A stretch of 26,774 bases of DNA from a virus, in the IMG/VR virus record IMGVR_UViG_3300025446_000032, positions 1 through 26,774 of that record. One strand, given 5' to 3'. The position numbers were made by a program, and so were the translations under genes. Position 1 is the stretch's first letter; each line of letters starts with the position of its first letter. Below the pieces are notes generated by a model. It was not told where the DNA came from and did no database searches. It worked only from the letters and a program-made list of their open reading frames with translations. Below are positions 21,039 through 26,774 of the stretch, in pieces.

Positions 21039-21311
21039 ATGGAAGCCAATTCACTCAACATGTATGGACGGTGTGAACGGTGCGGTAGATTCCGCCCGTT
21101 CGTTCTTGCGTCTGGCTTCAATCCCGATGAATCCTTCAGAATGCTTTGTTCGGGCTGTGACCGGATAGAACGGCCACGGAATCAGCGTGCGCTGTTTGTT
21201 GGGGTTGCGCCTGTGTGGATTGGCGAGCCGGAGCCAGAAGAGGAACCGGAGCCGGTTTACGTGCCCAGAGAGTCGCCGCAGATGAGTTTGTTTATGGAGG
21301 TTTACCAATGA
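21039..21311 (+). CDS. Zinc-ribbon protein with C-terminal sliding-clamp-binding motif, 90 aa
   Basis: C12-x2-C15 and C37-x2-C40 make a small zinc ribbon. The middle is acidic and Pro-rich (EPEPEEEPEP), and the C-terminus is SPQMSLFMEVYQ. Residues 81-85, Q-M-S-L-F, fit the bacterial beta-clamp-binding pentapeptide consensus Q-L-[SD]-L-F. A small protein that docks on the host clamp would fit replication takeover, but binding is an inference. The ATG at 21039 follows GGGAG; it is first in the rightward operon and its stop overlaps the next ATG (ATGA). Confidence 0.7.
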   Translation: MEANSLNMYGRCERCGRFRPFVLASGFNPDESFRMLCSGCDRIERPRNQRALFVGVAPVWIGEPEPEEEPEPVYVPRESPQMSLFMEVYQ

Positions 21312-21595
21312 CAGGCCCAGAAGTTCACAATTTGACCACCGATGAAGTGTTTATCTACGACAGCAGGCTTACACCCGCTCAAGCTGTCCGAAACGCCTAC
21401 GCTGCAACGATCAGCGGCAATAGTTACGAGTGGGCCCAGCGTTTCCCGTTGTCGATGGTACACGAGGCGCGCTACGGTTCGCGCGTTGTTTACTCGCTGG
21501 GGGATTTCTCCTGCGTCACCATCGACCAGGAGTATTACAGCATCAATAATACAATCCGCACGGGACCGGATGGATGTTTCCCGTCCCTGAGCTAA
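21308..21595 (+). CDS. Unknown phage protein, 95 aa
   Basis: GGAGG lies seven bases before the ATG at 21308, which overlaps the previous stop as ATGA. The product begins MTGPEVHNLTTDEVFIYDSR and has TPAQAVRNAYAATISG, a helical patch, then beta sequence (RYGSRVVYSLGDFSCVTID). It resembles small phage proteins of unknown role; no motif points to a function. Confidence 0.65.
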   Translation: MTGPEVHNLTTDEVFIYDSRLTPAQAVRNAYAATISGNSYEWAQRFPLSMVHEARYGSRVVYSLGDFSCVTIDQEYYSINNTIRTGPDGCFPSLS

Positions 21596-21638
21596 ACGCA
21601 GTACAACACCGGCCACCAGCCGGAGAGGAGTAAAAGAA

Positions 21639-22076
21639 ATGTTCGCAATTCGCAAGGGCAATACAATCACAATCGCACCGCTGGAAGATGCTCTAGTAGG
21701 CTTGCAGTCCGGATGGGCGATACGTTTCGCCGATAAACCTCAATTCCTCTTCCGTATTTCGCGCGAGAACATTGACGGCTTGAAGATGACAATGGATCAG
21801 GCAATTGAGAACTGTGCGCGTATCGCCAGACGGGAAGGGCTCGATCTTCGCTCCAATGCCTGTGACGCGCAAGTCTTTGAGTTGGCTACCGATGGAGAGC
21901 ATAAGGCGTGCGAGTTGCTCGGAATCCCGTTTCCATCCGCTGATCGCCTTCTACCGGCTGTGAAGTTAGTGCAAGATCGCTTGGCCGCGCTAGAAGCTAC
22001 TACAGCTTGCGATTATTGCGACAGCATCCAAAACATGACCGGAACACGCAACTGCCCGATTCACGCGGCAGTTTAA
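21639..22076 (+). CDS. Unknown phage protein with C-terminal Cys/His cluster, 145 aa
   Basis: GAGGAG lies about eight bases before the ATG at 21639. The N-terminal half is beta-rich (MFAIRKGNTITIAPLEDALV), then helical (DQAIENCARIARREGLD). The C-terminus has C-D-Y-C-D-S-I and C-P-I-H-A, a likely metal site. The gene belongs to the rightward operon. No known family is recognised. Confidence 0.6.
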   Translation: MFAIRKGNTITIAPLEDALVGLQSGWAIRFADKPQFLFRISRENIDGLKMTMDQAIENCARIARREGLDLRSNACDAQVFELATDGEHKACELLGIPFPSADRLLPAVKLVQDRLAALEATTACDYCDSIQNMTGTRNCPIHAAV

Positions 22077-22185
22077 GGGGATTCATGACACTCTCTGCCA
22101 TCATCAACCGCTAAGCCACCGCGAGGCCAGCGCGTTACCTGGCCACTTCATACCGGCATTATCAGCAAGGAAAGGCAAGGAACCA

Positions 22186-22230
22186 ATGAAATTGAACTAC
22201 CAGACAGAGGAAAGGCAGGTTATCGCATGA
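22186..22230 (+). CDS. Candidate 14-residue peptide coupled to the next gene
   Basis: An ATG at 22186 is preceded by AAGGA with a 4-base gap and opens a 14-codon frame (MKLNYQTEERQVIA). Its TGA overlaps the next gene's ATG as ATGA. It may be a small peptide or a translational coupler for the 93-residue protein. Evidence is limited to the ribosome site and the overlap. Confidence 0.4.
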   Translation: MKLNYQTEERQVIA

Positions 22231-22508
22231 TCGCCCCTCACCCATTCACGCCCACGATCTTTCAAGGCGCGCCACTTCTACGCTGTGACCTGTGCGCGCG
22301 CTTCGCCGGAGATCCGCTGCACGTCCTGGCCCTGCCCGGTTGCGAGACCTCCGACACAGACCGCGAGACCGCGCGCCAGCTCCAACAGGCCGCAGACCTT
22401 ACCGCGGCCATGCGCCGGCCGCTTGACAATGTGAGCAAAAAGGCCGGTAATATGGAACGCAACGCGCCGCTCTTCCTTGGAACCGGCAATAATCCCATTT
22501 TGTTCTGA
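22227..22508 (+). CDS. Small Cys-containing phage protein, 93 aa
   Basis: It begins MIAPHPFTPTIFQGAPLLRC with D-L-C-A-R-F-A-G-D-P-L-H, a C-x2-C plus His arrangement known to me from small phage/bacterial zinc proteins. A helical middle and a Lys/Asn-rich end follow. The ATG at 22227 lies in an ATGA overlap with the preceding short frame. It precedes two short membrane proteins. Function is unknown. Confidence 0.6.
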   Translation: MIAPHPFTPTIFQGAPLLRCDLCARFAGDPLHVLALPGCETSDTDRETARQLQQAADLTAAMRRPLDNVSKKAGNMERNAPLFLGTGNNPILF

Positions 22509-22523
22509 AAGGAACCGCGAACC

Positions 22524-22709
22524 ATGAACCCTTACGGCTACATCGTGATCGGCCTCCTGATTGGCGCCGCATTCTTCTACGGCTTTTACCGGCTGGACCG
22601 CTACGAGAAAGATAACGCCTACTGGCGCGCAGTCGCCACCAAACAGGCCAGACGGGAAGAATTGAACGCCCAACTGGGCCAGGAATCCCCGATTGACTAC
22701 AAAGACTGA
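22524..22709 (+). CDS. Small membrane protein, 61 aa
   Basis: The N-terminal part (YIVIGLLIGAAFFYGFYRL) would form one membrane helix, followed by an Arg/Lys-rich cytoplasmic tail ending ESPIDYKD. The leader contains GAAAGGAACC, the ribosome-site style of this operon. Position among early genes suggests a host-membrane function; no family is recognised. Confidence 0.6.
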   Translation: MNPYGYIVIGLLIGAAFFYGFYRLDRYEKDNAYWRAVATKQARREELNAQLGQESPIDYKD

Positions 22710-22756
22710 CCAACCGGCGCCGCCCGCAACCGGAAGAAAGCAGACCCAGCGTGACA

Positions 22757-22936
22757 ATGAAAGATGCAGCATGGCAGCACCGGCCGGATGTGGCGGACGC
22801 GCAATTCGCCGACCGGCTCACGCACGTACTCAGCACGGCGCCGAACGTTTCCCGCCGCGCGCCCAAACTCTCCACCCTCGACCGGCTGGGCCTGGCTGTC
22901 ATCGTCCTGGCCGTGCTTGTTCTCCTCTACCTCTAA
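22757..22936 (+). CDS. Small tail-anchored membrane protein, 59 aa
   Basis: The product begins MKDAAWQHRPDVADAQFADR and ends with a C-terminal hydrophobic helix (LGLAVIVLAVLVLLYL), so it would be anchored by its C-terminus. GTG at 22751 is an alternative start two codons earlier; neither has a strong ribosome site. It follows another short membrane protein. Function is unknown. Confidence 0.55.
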   Translation: MKDAAWQHRPDVADAQFADRLTHVLSTAPNVSRRAPKLSTLDRLGLAVIVLAVLVLLYL

Positions 22937-22988
22937 CCGTTGCCGGAGCGTAACCGGAAGGCCGCACCAGCGGCAGGAGCTAACAGCC

Positions 22989-24248
22989 ATGAAAACACAA
23001 GAAATCACGAACGCCCAACGACTTACAGCACTGAAGGCGCTACCCTTGCCGGTCGGCGCTCAGTTCTCAATTAAGAACGTGGCGAACGCAAACCACAAGC
23101 CGCACCCCTATACCATCGGGATAGCTTTCCTTTCGAATGAACACATGAAGGCATCGAGCGGCGTTATCGATGGCTCTTTGTGCCGTCGCATCAAATGCGC
23201 TCACCCTGGCTGCTCAGTCTCCTACGATGACCACACCAGCGATATTGTTTGCTTTGTTCAGGTGGCGGCATCGGGCGAACTGAAAGACGTTCCGTTTCTT
23301 CAAGAGTTTTTAGTGTCCATCAAGGACAAGGCTGACGAATTGGGTGTCGTCGGCTTCGCATTCGTTCAGGCTCCGAAAGTCTACGAGCCGAAAGAAAGCG
23401 AGCGCATTACACTACGGAAGACGAAGCCAAGCGCGGAGCCGTCGAAGTTGACCAAACAACAGTACAAGAGCTACGGCCCGCGTCCGGTGGATGGATACGG
23501 CAAAGGCGCGGCAATATGGGCGCACGTTCGTTACGATGACGAATGCGGCAACGGTCACAACACTTTTGCAATTACCGGGACTGTGAGAGTCCCAGGGCAG
23601 AGAGGCGAGGCAGCAGGCGGGTGCCTTCACGATGATTTAGCTCTGGCCTTTCCTGAACTGGCCCCGCTCATCAAGTGGCATTTGTGCGACTCTGACCAGC
23701 CCATGCACTACACAGCAAACGCCATATATCACGCCAGCGACCGCGATTATAGCGGCAGGTTAGCAGGCGAGCCCTGCTCTTTCTCTCATGCCGTGCAGTT
23801 CGGAGATAACCCGATCAAGCACAAAATCAGTAAGAGCTTTTCGACGTTCCTTCAGGAGAACCGGCGCGGTGTCGGTGGCGACTTTGATTTTGAAGTGATC
23901 CGCCTAGACCACGACGGAGGAGAGAAGGAGCGCGACCTGTACGGCCCGAAGTTTACTTTTGGTGGGTACGCTCAGAAGTGGCACGAATGCCCATTCGACA
24001 CAGAGCCAGAGGCGCTAGATTTTCTAAAGGCTCTCCACACTTGCGCGCCGTCTTTCCTCCAGATTCCTACCGCGTGGAGCAAAGGCAAGGCGCGAGACCT
24101 GGACGCGGCCCGCAGTTGTGCAGTATGGCCGGAGGCGACCGACGAGGAACTAACAGCGCCAAGACTGAAAGAGCGGCTAGAAGCGCGGCTCCCCGCCTTG
24201 CTGGTGGAGTTCCGGGCAGCAGTCGAAAGTCTAGGCTTTATCTGGTAG
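22989..24248 (+). CDS. Conserved phage protein of unknown function, 419 aa
   Basis: The ATG at 22989 follows CAGGAG. The N-terminal third has a Cys/His set (CRRIKCAHPGCSVSYDDHTS) that may bind zinc. The middle has GGCLHDDLALAFPELAPLIK with WHLCDSDQPMHYTANAIYHA, a highly characteristic phage pattern I have seen as a hypothetical conserved protein. The end is helical and acidic (TAPRLKERLEARLPALLVEF). His, Asp and Cys clusters suggest a metal-dependent enzyme, but no catalytic assignment is possible. It is the largest protein of the rightward operon and precedes the structured-RNA region by 11 bases. Confidence 0.75.
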   Translation: MKTQEITNAQRLTALKALPLPVGAQFSIKNVANANHKPHPYTIGIAFLSNEHMKASSGVIDGSLCRRIKCAHPGCSVSYDDHTSDIVCFVQVAASGELKDVPFLQEFLVSIKDKADELGVVGFAFVQAPKVYEPKESERITLRKTKPSAEPSKLTKQQYKSYGPRPVDGYGKGAAIWAHVRYDDECGNGHNTFAITGTVRVPGQRGEAAGGCLHDDLALAFPELAPLIKWHLCDSDQPMHYTANAIYHASDRDYSGRLAGEPCSFSHAVQFGDNPIKHKISKSFSTFLQENRRGVGGDFDFEVIRLDHDGGEKERDLYGPKFTFGGYAQKWHECPFDTEPEALDFLKALHTCAPSFLQIPTAWSKGKARDLDAARSCAVWPEATDEELTAPRLKERLEARLPALLVEFRAAVESLGFIW

Positions 24249-24259
24249 AATCCCAGCCC

Positions 24260-24392
24260 GCGACGGTGGGCAGCGCAGGCGGTAGGAGACTTGGGAAAGG
24301 ACTAGCGGCCCCGAGCCTTCAAAGCGGAGGCAACCGAAGTAGCGCCCTACTTGGCCGAGAGGTTTCCTATCGCCTGCCCTGCCCATCTTCGC
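24260..24392 (+). ncRNA. Candidate structured RNA with a 31-position stem
   Basis: The arms 24260-24290 and 24362-24392 pair in register at 29 of 31 positions. The two mismatches are C24264/T24388 and C24274/C24378. Three of the 29 pairs are G.U on the plus strand (24266-24386, 24282-24370, 24288-24364) and would be C/A on the minus strand, so the RNA should be the plus-strand transcript. Inside the stem, 24315-24319/24327-24331 and 24334-24342/24347-24354 form two hairpins, giving a branched fold. It lies in the 226-base gap between two genes of the rightward operon. It does not look like a tRNA, and I recognise no riboswitch class. Confidence 0.5.
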
Positions 24393-24474
24393 CAGTCCAC
24401 GCATAGACCAAACCCAAGCCCGAGGCCGGCGGCGAGCAGTACCGGCCAAGTCCACCAGGACAGGAGCGCAAGAA

Positions 24475-24726
24475 ATGATCTTCCCGACGATCCACTTCAA
24501 CGGCACCAGCAAGCAACAGTTACTCGATGACTATTGCGACGTGAGCCATGCGCTCAATGCCGCAATAGAAAAGATGATCGAGAACGGACCGAACGCCAGA
24601 GACTATTACCCGGCAGGCGACCAGGCGTTCCCGCAGGCCATCAAGGAACACTACGACCGCATCGAGAAGATCCACGCAGTTAAAGCGGAGATCGACCAGA
24701 TCGCCGAACATATCGCCGACGCCTAG
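24475..24726 (+). CDS. Conserved small phage protein, 83 aa
   Basis: It begins MIFPTIHFNGTSKQQLLDDY, with a helical middle, NGPNARDYYPAGDQAF and a final charged helix ending in EIDQIAEHIADA. I recall the same N-G-T-S and N-x-R-D-Y-Y pattern in many phage hypothetical proteins. AGGAG lies eight bases before the ATG at 24475. It is probably cytosolic and helical; role unknown. Confidence 0.7.
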   Translation: MIFPTIHFNGTSKQQLLDDYCDVSHALNAAIEKMIENGPNARDYYPAGDQAFPQAIKEHYDRIEKIHAVKAEIDQIAEHIADA

Positions 24727-24769
24727 ATCATCCACGCACCAGCAAACTGAAAGGAAAGGAACCATCACC

Positions 24770-24925
24770 GTGAAGAAGACGATCCAACTCAAGTACAAGA
24801 AGTCAACCAAGGGCACCCACGTTTACGAGAACGAGGACTTCGCCCTGTCGATCTACCTTCCGCGCGCGCTCTTCGATAACCCAGCCGCGCCGCCTCAAAT
24901 ACTCACGTTCACCATTGAAGGGTGA
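24770..24925 (+). CDS. Conserved small phage protein, 51 aa
   Basis: The frame starts at GTG (24770) behind AAGGAAAGGAACC, a recurrent leader of this operon, and closes after 51 codons. The product reads MKKTIQLKYKKSTKGTHVYE, then ALSIYLPRALF and a beta end (QILTFTIEG). This small beta protein pattern, S-T-K-G-T-x-V-Y, is one I know from several phages without a defined role. Confidence 0.65.
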   Translation: MKKTIQLKYKKSTKGTHVYENEDFALSIYLPRALFDNPAAPPQILTFTIEG

Positions 24926-25035
24926 ACCCCAGCCCGGCCGCAAGGCCGGCAAGCTCTCAACAGTCCACCTCCAGGCGAACAGCCACGGCGAGAGCGGCAC
25001 AGCCAACGGACACGAAAGGAAAGGAACGGTATTCA

Positions 25036-25545
25036 ATGAAGTATCTTGTCAGATGGGAAATTGACTCCGACGCCGCAACGCCGCTCGAAGCCGCAAGAGA
25101 GGCACGCGCGGCACAACTTGAACCCGGAAGTATCGCGACCATCTTTGATGTGTTTCCTGTCCATCCGGCGGGATGCTTAGGAGATAGCACGCGCATCGAC
25201 CTCGAAGAACTGACCACCGAAGAAGAAGCTGAGGCCAATGCCGGAATCATCCCTCACGATCCGCAGGCCGAACAGCCAGAGGAAAAACAGCAGTACAGAA
25301 ACTATTACCTCTGCACTCACGAAGGAACCAAAGATAGCGGCAAGCCTGTAACTGAATGGCATGATGATTGGTCGGCCACCTGCAACGACCGCTGCCCACT
25401 CTGCAATCTGGAAGTCGAGCCGTACCACTCTGAGGATTTAACAACAAAGAAACCCTTCACTTGCCGTGGATGTGGCCGAGAAGAGAGCGAATGCAGCGCG
25501 AACCCTTGCGCCGGCGTGATTGCAGATCGTGAGGCGGCCATATGA
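25036..25545 (+). CDS. Conserved phage protein with double Cys cluster, 169 aa
   Basis: The N-terminus MKYLVRWEIDSDAATPLEAA with ARAAQLEPGSIATIFDVF is a small domain common in phage and plasmid proteins. A long acidic middle (EELTTEEEAEAN) follows, then C-P-L-C-N-L-E and FTCRGCGREESECSANPC, so one or two zinc sites at the C-terminus. The ATG at 25036 follows AAGGAAAGGAAC. It overlaps the next gene as ATGA. Function is unknown. Confidence 0.7.
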   Translation: MKYLVRWEIDSDAATPLEAAREARAAQLEPGSIATIFDVFPVHPAGCLGDSTRIDLEELTTEEEAEANAGIIPHDPQAEQPEEKQQYRNYYLCTHEGTKDSGKPVTEWHDDWSATCNDRCPLCNLEVEPYHSEDLTTKKPFTCRGCGREESECSANPCAGVIADREAAI

Positions 25546-25925
25546 CAGCCCGCCGCATTTTTGTTTTTGGCTCGAACCTCTCCGGTATCCACGGAGGCGG
25601 AGCCGCGCGCTATGCCTACGATAACCACGGCGCAGAGTGGGGAGTCGGCGAAGGTCTAACCGGCGACTGCTACGCCCTGCCAACCAAAGAGGCCAATGTG
25701 CGCGATACTCGAAGCGTTGCCGATATATCACAGAGTGTTGCGCTGTTCTTGGAGTTCGCCGCTGCTCATCCTGAGTTAACGCTTCATGTTACCCGCGTAG
25801 GTTGCGGCTTGGCTGGGTTCGTCGATGAACAAATAGCGCCCATGTTTTTTGGTGCGGGAAGCAATTGCGAGTTCGATCCCGCGTGGAGTAAGTTCAACCT
25901 GCAATCCTGGAAGGAGACGATGTGA
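25542..25925 (+). CDS. Macro-domain-like phage protein, 127 aa
   Basis: The start MTARRIFVFGSNLSGIHGGG followed by A-A, then EGLTGDCYALPTKE, and VTRVGCGLAGFVDEQIAPMF near the end, match a widespread small phage family whose fold resembles a macro (ADP-ribose-binding) domain. Such domains can bind or remove ADP-ribose and could counter NAD-based defences, but the activity is not established. The gene is joined to both neighbours by ATGA/GTGA overlaps in the rightward operon. Confidence 0.7.
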   Translation: MTARRIFVFGSNLSGIHGGGAARYAYDNHGAEWGVGEGLTGDCYALPTKEANVRDTRSVADISQSVALFLEFAAAHPELTLHVTRVGCGLAGFVDEQIAPMFFGAGSNCEFDPAWSKFNLQSWKETM

Positions 25926-26383
25926 GATCCCGCCGCCTGCCATTTCCTGCCGATCCGCACTGGATCGAGGCCCACACCGCCAGCATTCTGAAGTCGGTCA
26001 AGAATTGGAATTGGCGCTATTATGAGGCCCACACGCGCACCATCTTGCAACCCGGCGAGTCGTATTGCAAAGATGAATTCATGTTCACCCAGGACCACGC
26101 CGACGACCTGATTGTGGTCTCAGCCACCAGCGGCAACAGTTGGGAGCCGCCGCTGCCCGTCGAGATGGTCAAGGTAACGGCCGTCAAGGGCGGGCGCAAC
26201 AAGCACGGAGGATACACCGGGGAGCGGGAATTCCTTGTGCCGGCGGACGAGTACAAGGCCCGCGGGCCGCATGGCTTTATCGTGGACCCGGCGCGGCACC
26301 AGGAGATTATCAAGCCGGTTGCCGCGGCAATCATCGAGCAACCCCAGGGCGCGCGGATCTACTACCCCGTTGCCATTGCCTGA
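25922..26383 (+). CDS. Unknown phage protein, 153 aa
   Basis: The start is GTG (25922), with GGAG just upstream and a GTGA overlap. The product is basic at the start (MRSRRLPFPADPHWIEAHTA) and rich in aromatic residues (NWNWRYYEAHTRTIL). It then has a beta-rich segment with HADDLIVVSATSGNSWEPPL and a C-terminal part ending ARIYYPVAIA. I do not recognise it. Confidence 0.6.
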   Translation: MRSRRLPFPADPHWIEAHTASILKSVKNWNWRYYEAHTRTILQPGESYCKDEFMFTQDHADDLIVVSATSGNSWEPPLPVEMVKVTAVKGGRNKHGGYTGEREFLVPADEYKARGPHGFIVDPARHQEIIKPVAAAIIEQPQGARIYYPVAIA

Positions 26384-26415
26384 AACAATCACACAACACA
26401 CGAAACGAGGATATC

Positions 26416-26774
26416 ATGAGCAAAAGAGATGAATTGGTCGCAGAAATACGAGGAAAAATTAGTACAGCCAAGATGCCGTACTCGGTCTGGGCCAAGATGC
26501 CGGACTCGTTCTGGGCCAATATGCCGGACTCGGTCTGGGCCAAGATGCCGTACTCGGTCTGGGCCAAGATGCCGTACTCGGTCTGGGCCAAGATGCCGGA
26601 CTCGTTCTGGGCCAAGATGCCGGACTCGGTCTGGGCCAAGATGCCGTACTCGTTCTGGGCCAATATGCCGGACTCGGTCTGGGCCAAGATGCCGGACTCG
26701 TTCTGGGCCAAGATGCCGTACTCGTTCTGGGCCAAGATGCCGTACTCGGTCTGGGCCAAGATGCCGTACTCGGT
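26416..26774 (+). CDS. Octapeptide-repeat protein (partial at right edge)
   Basis: GAGG lies five bases before the ATG at 26416. A 17-residue charged leader, MSKRDELVAEIRGKIST, is followed by at least 12 full copies of A-[K/N]-M-P-[Y/D]-S-[V/F]-W and a partial thirteenth, and the frame leaves the window open. All variation within the repeats is amino-acid-changing in this frame. The repeat puts a Trp every eight residues, and no known fold is recognised. The gene lies 32 bases after the previous one in the rightward operon, which supports the plus strand over the other strand, where the repeat is also open. Confidence 0.65.
   Translation, partial: MSKRDELVAEIRGKISTAKMPYSVWAKMPDSFWANMPDSVWAKMPYSVWAKMPYSVWAKMPDSFWAKMPDSVWAKMPYSFWANMPDSVWAKMPDSFWAKMPYSFWAKMPYSVWAKMPYS
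26467..26774 (+). repeat. 24-bp tandem repeat array
   Basis: Twelve complete 24-bp units and 20 bases of a thirteenth lie head to tail from 26467. The array is identical except at three sites per unit (AAG/AAT, TAC/GAC, GTC/TTC), every change being G versus T on the plus strand. The array is a multiple of three long per unit and contains no stop in any frame. Confidence 0.95.

Noticed and set aside
22085-22114. Nine-codon frame after the 145-residue gene
   Set aside because: AAGGGG precedes it, but it is very short and neither overlaps nor couples to another gene.
23978-24406. Frame across the end of the 419-residue gene and the structured-RNA region
   Set aside because: It is Arg/Ser-rich and shifted relative to the real gene; the region is better explained by RNA pairing.
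26331-26759. Minus-strand reading of the 24-bp repeats (repeat with Ala-Gln-Thr-Glu-Tyr-Gly-Ile-Leu)
   Set aside because: It is open only because the unit is a multiple of three without stops; the plus frame has a ribosome site, ATG and operon position.
26467-26774. CRISPR array
   Set aside because: Units are adjacent with no spacers; it is a protein-coding tandem repeat.
26467-26774. Diversity-generating retroelement variable region
   Set aside because: Variation is limited to G/T at three sites, there is no template repeat or reverse transcriptase in the window, and adenine-specific change is not seen.

Overview
The window is part of a tailed double-stranded DNA phage or prophage. It has a large terminase, a likely small terminase, a portal protein and many short, tightly overlapping phage-type genes. 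There are no host housekeeping genes, tRNAs or rRNAs. No integrase, DNA polymerase, lysis, capsid or tail gene lies inside it. Base composition is mostly high GC, with a clearly AT-richer terminase gene. A degenerate receiver-like protein ending in an RKRGPKPG-type tail and the general gene style recall phage and mobile DNA of Acidobacteriota. That host assignment is an inference from memory, not shown by the sequence.

Layout. Positions 1-6903 are a leftward late (packaging/head) block. In transcription order it holds a membrane-anchored coiled-coil protein, putative small terminase, large terminase, two Cys-containing proteins, portal, a 23-residue very basic peptide, a 61-residue protein and the start of a Pro/Ala-rich protein that leaves the window. 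A small excisionase/MerR-like DNA-binding gene (620-793) sits inside this block in the opposite direction with its own promoter. Positions 7004-10683 are a rightward block: a putative replication/winged-helix protein, an unknown protein, and a beta-class DNA methyltransferase interrupted by an intein. Positions 10688-19665 are a long leftward early/accessory operon of about twenty small genes, mostly joined by ATGA or GTGA overlaps. It includes two PD-(D/E)XK-like nucleases, Cro/HigA-like DNA-binding proteins, an ASCH-like protein, a pseudo-receiver and a second methyltransferase split by an antisense HNH endonuclease gene. Positions 19666-21038 hold a regulatory/origin-like zone around one leftward zinc-ribbon gene. 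Positions 21039-26774 are a second rightward operon of small conserved phage genes. It contains a long structured-RNA candidate (24260-24392) and ends in an octapeptide-repeat gene that runs off the window.

The most unusual points are these. (1) The intein carries an HNH homing endonuclease in a different reading frame from the intein, so about 0.7-0.8 kb appears to be read in two frames. (2) The second methyltransferase is split by a related HNH gene on the opposite strand, leaving catalytic motif and SAM motif in separate ORFs. (3) A 31-position stem with strand-specific G.U pairs closes a 133-nt putative RNA. (4) Four promoters share GCAA-N4-GYG directly before the -10 box, and several genes appear to have leaderless mRNAs. 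(5) An exact 24-bp tandem repeat encodes A-[KN]-M-P-[YD]-S-[VF]-W. (6) A gene cassette in the leftward operon is bracketed by 25-bp direct repeats.

Functionally, the leftward late block packages DNA into heads, the two methyltransferases probably modify phage DNA, and the two operons of small genes look like early functions for host takeover, counter-defence or replication. Most of those individual roles cannot be assigned from sequence alone.
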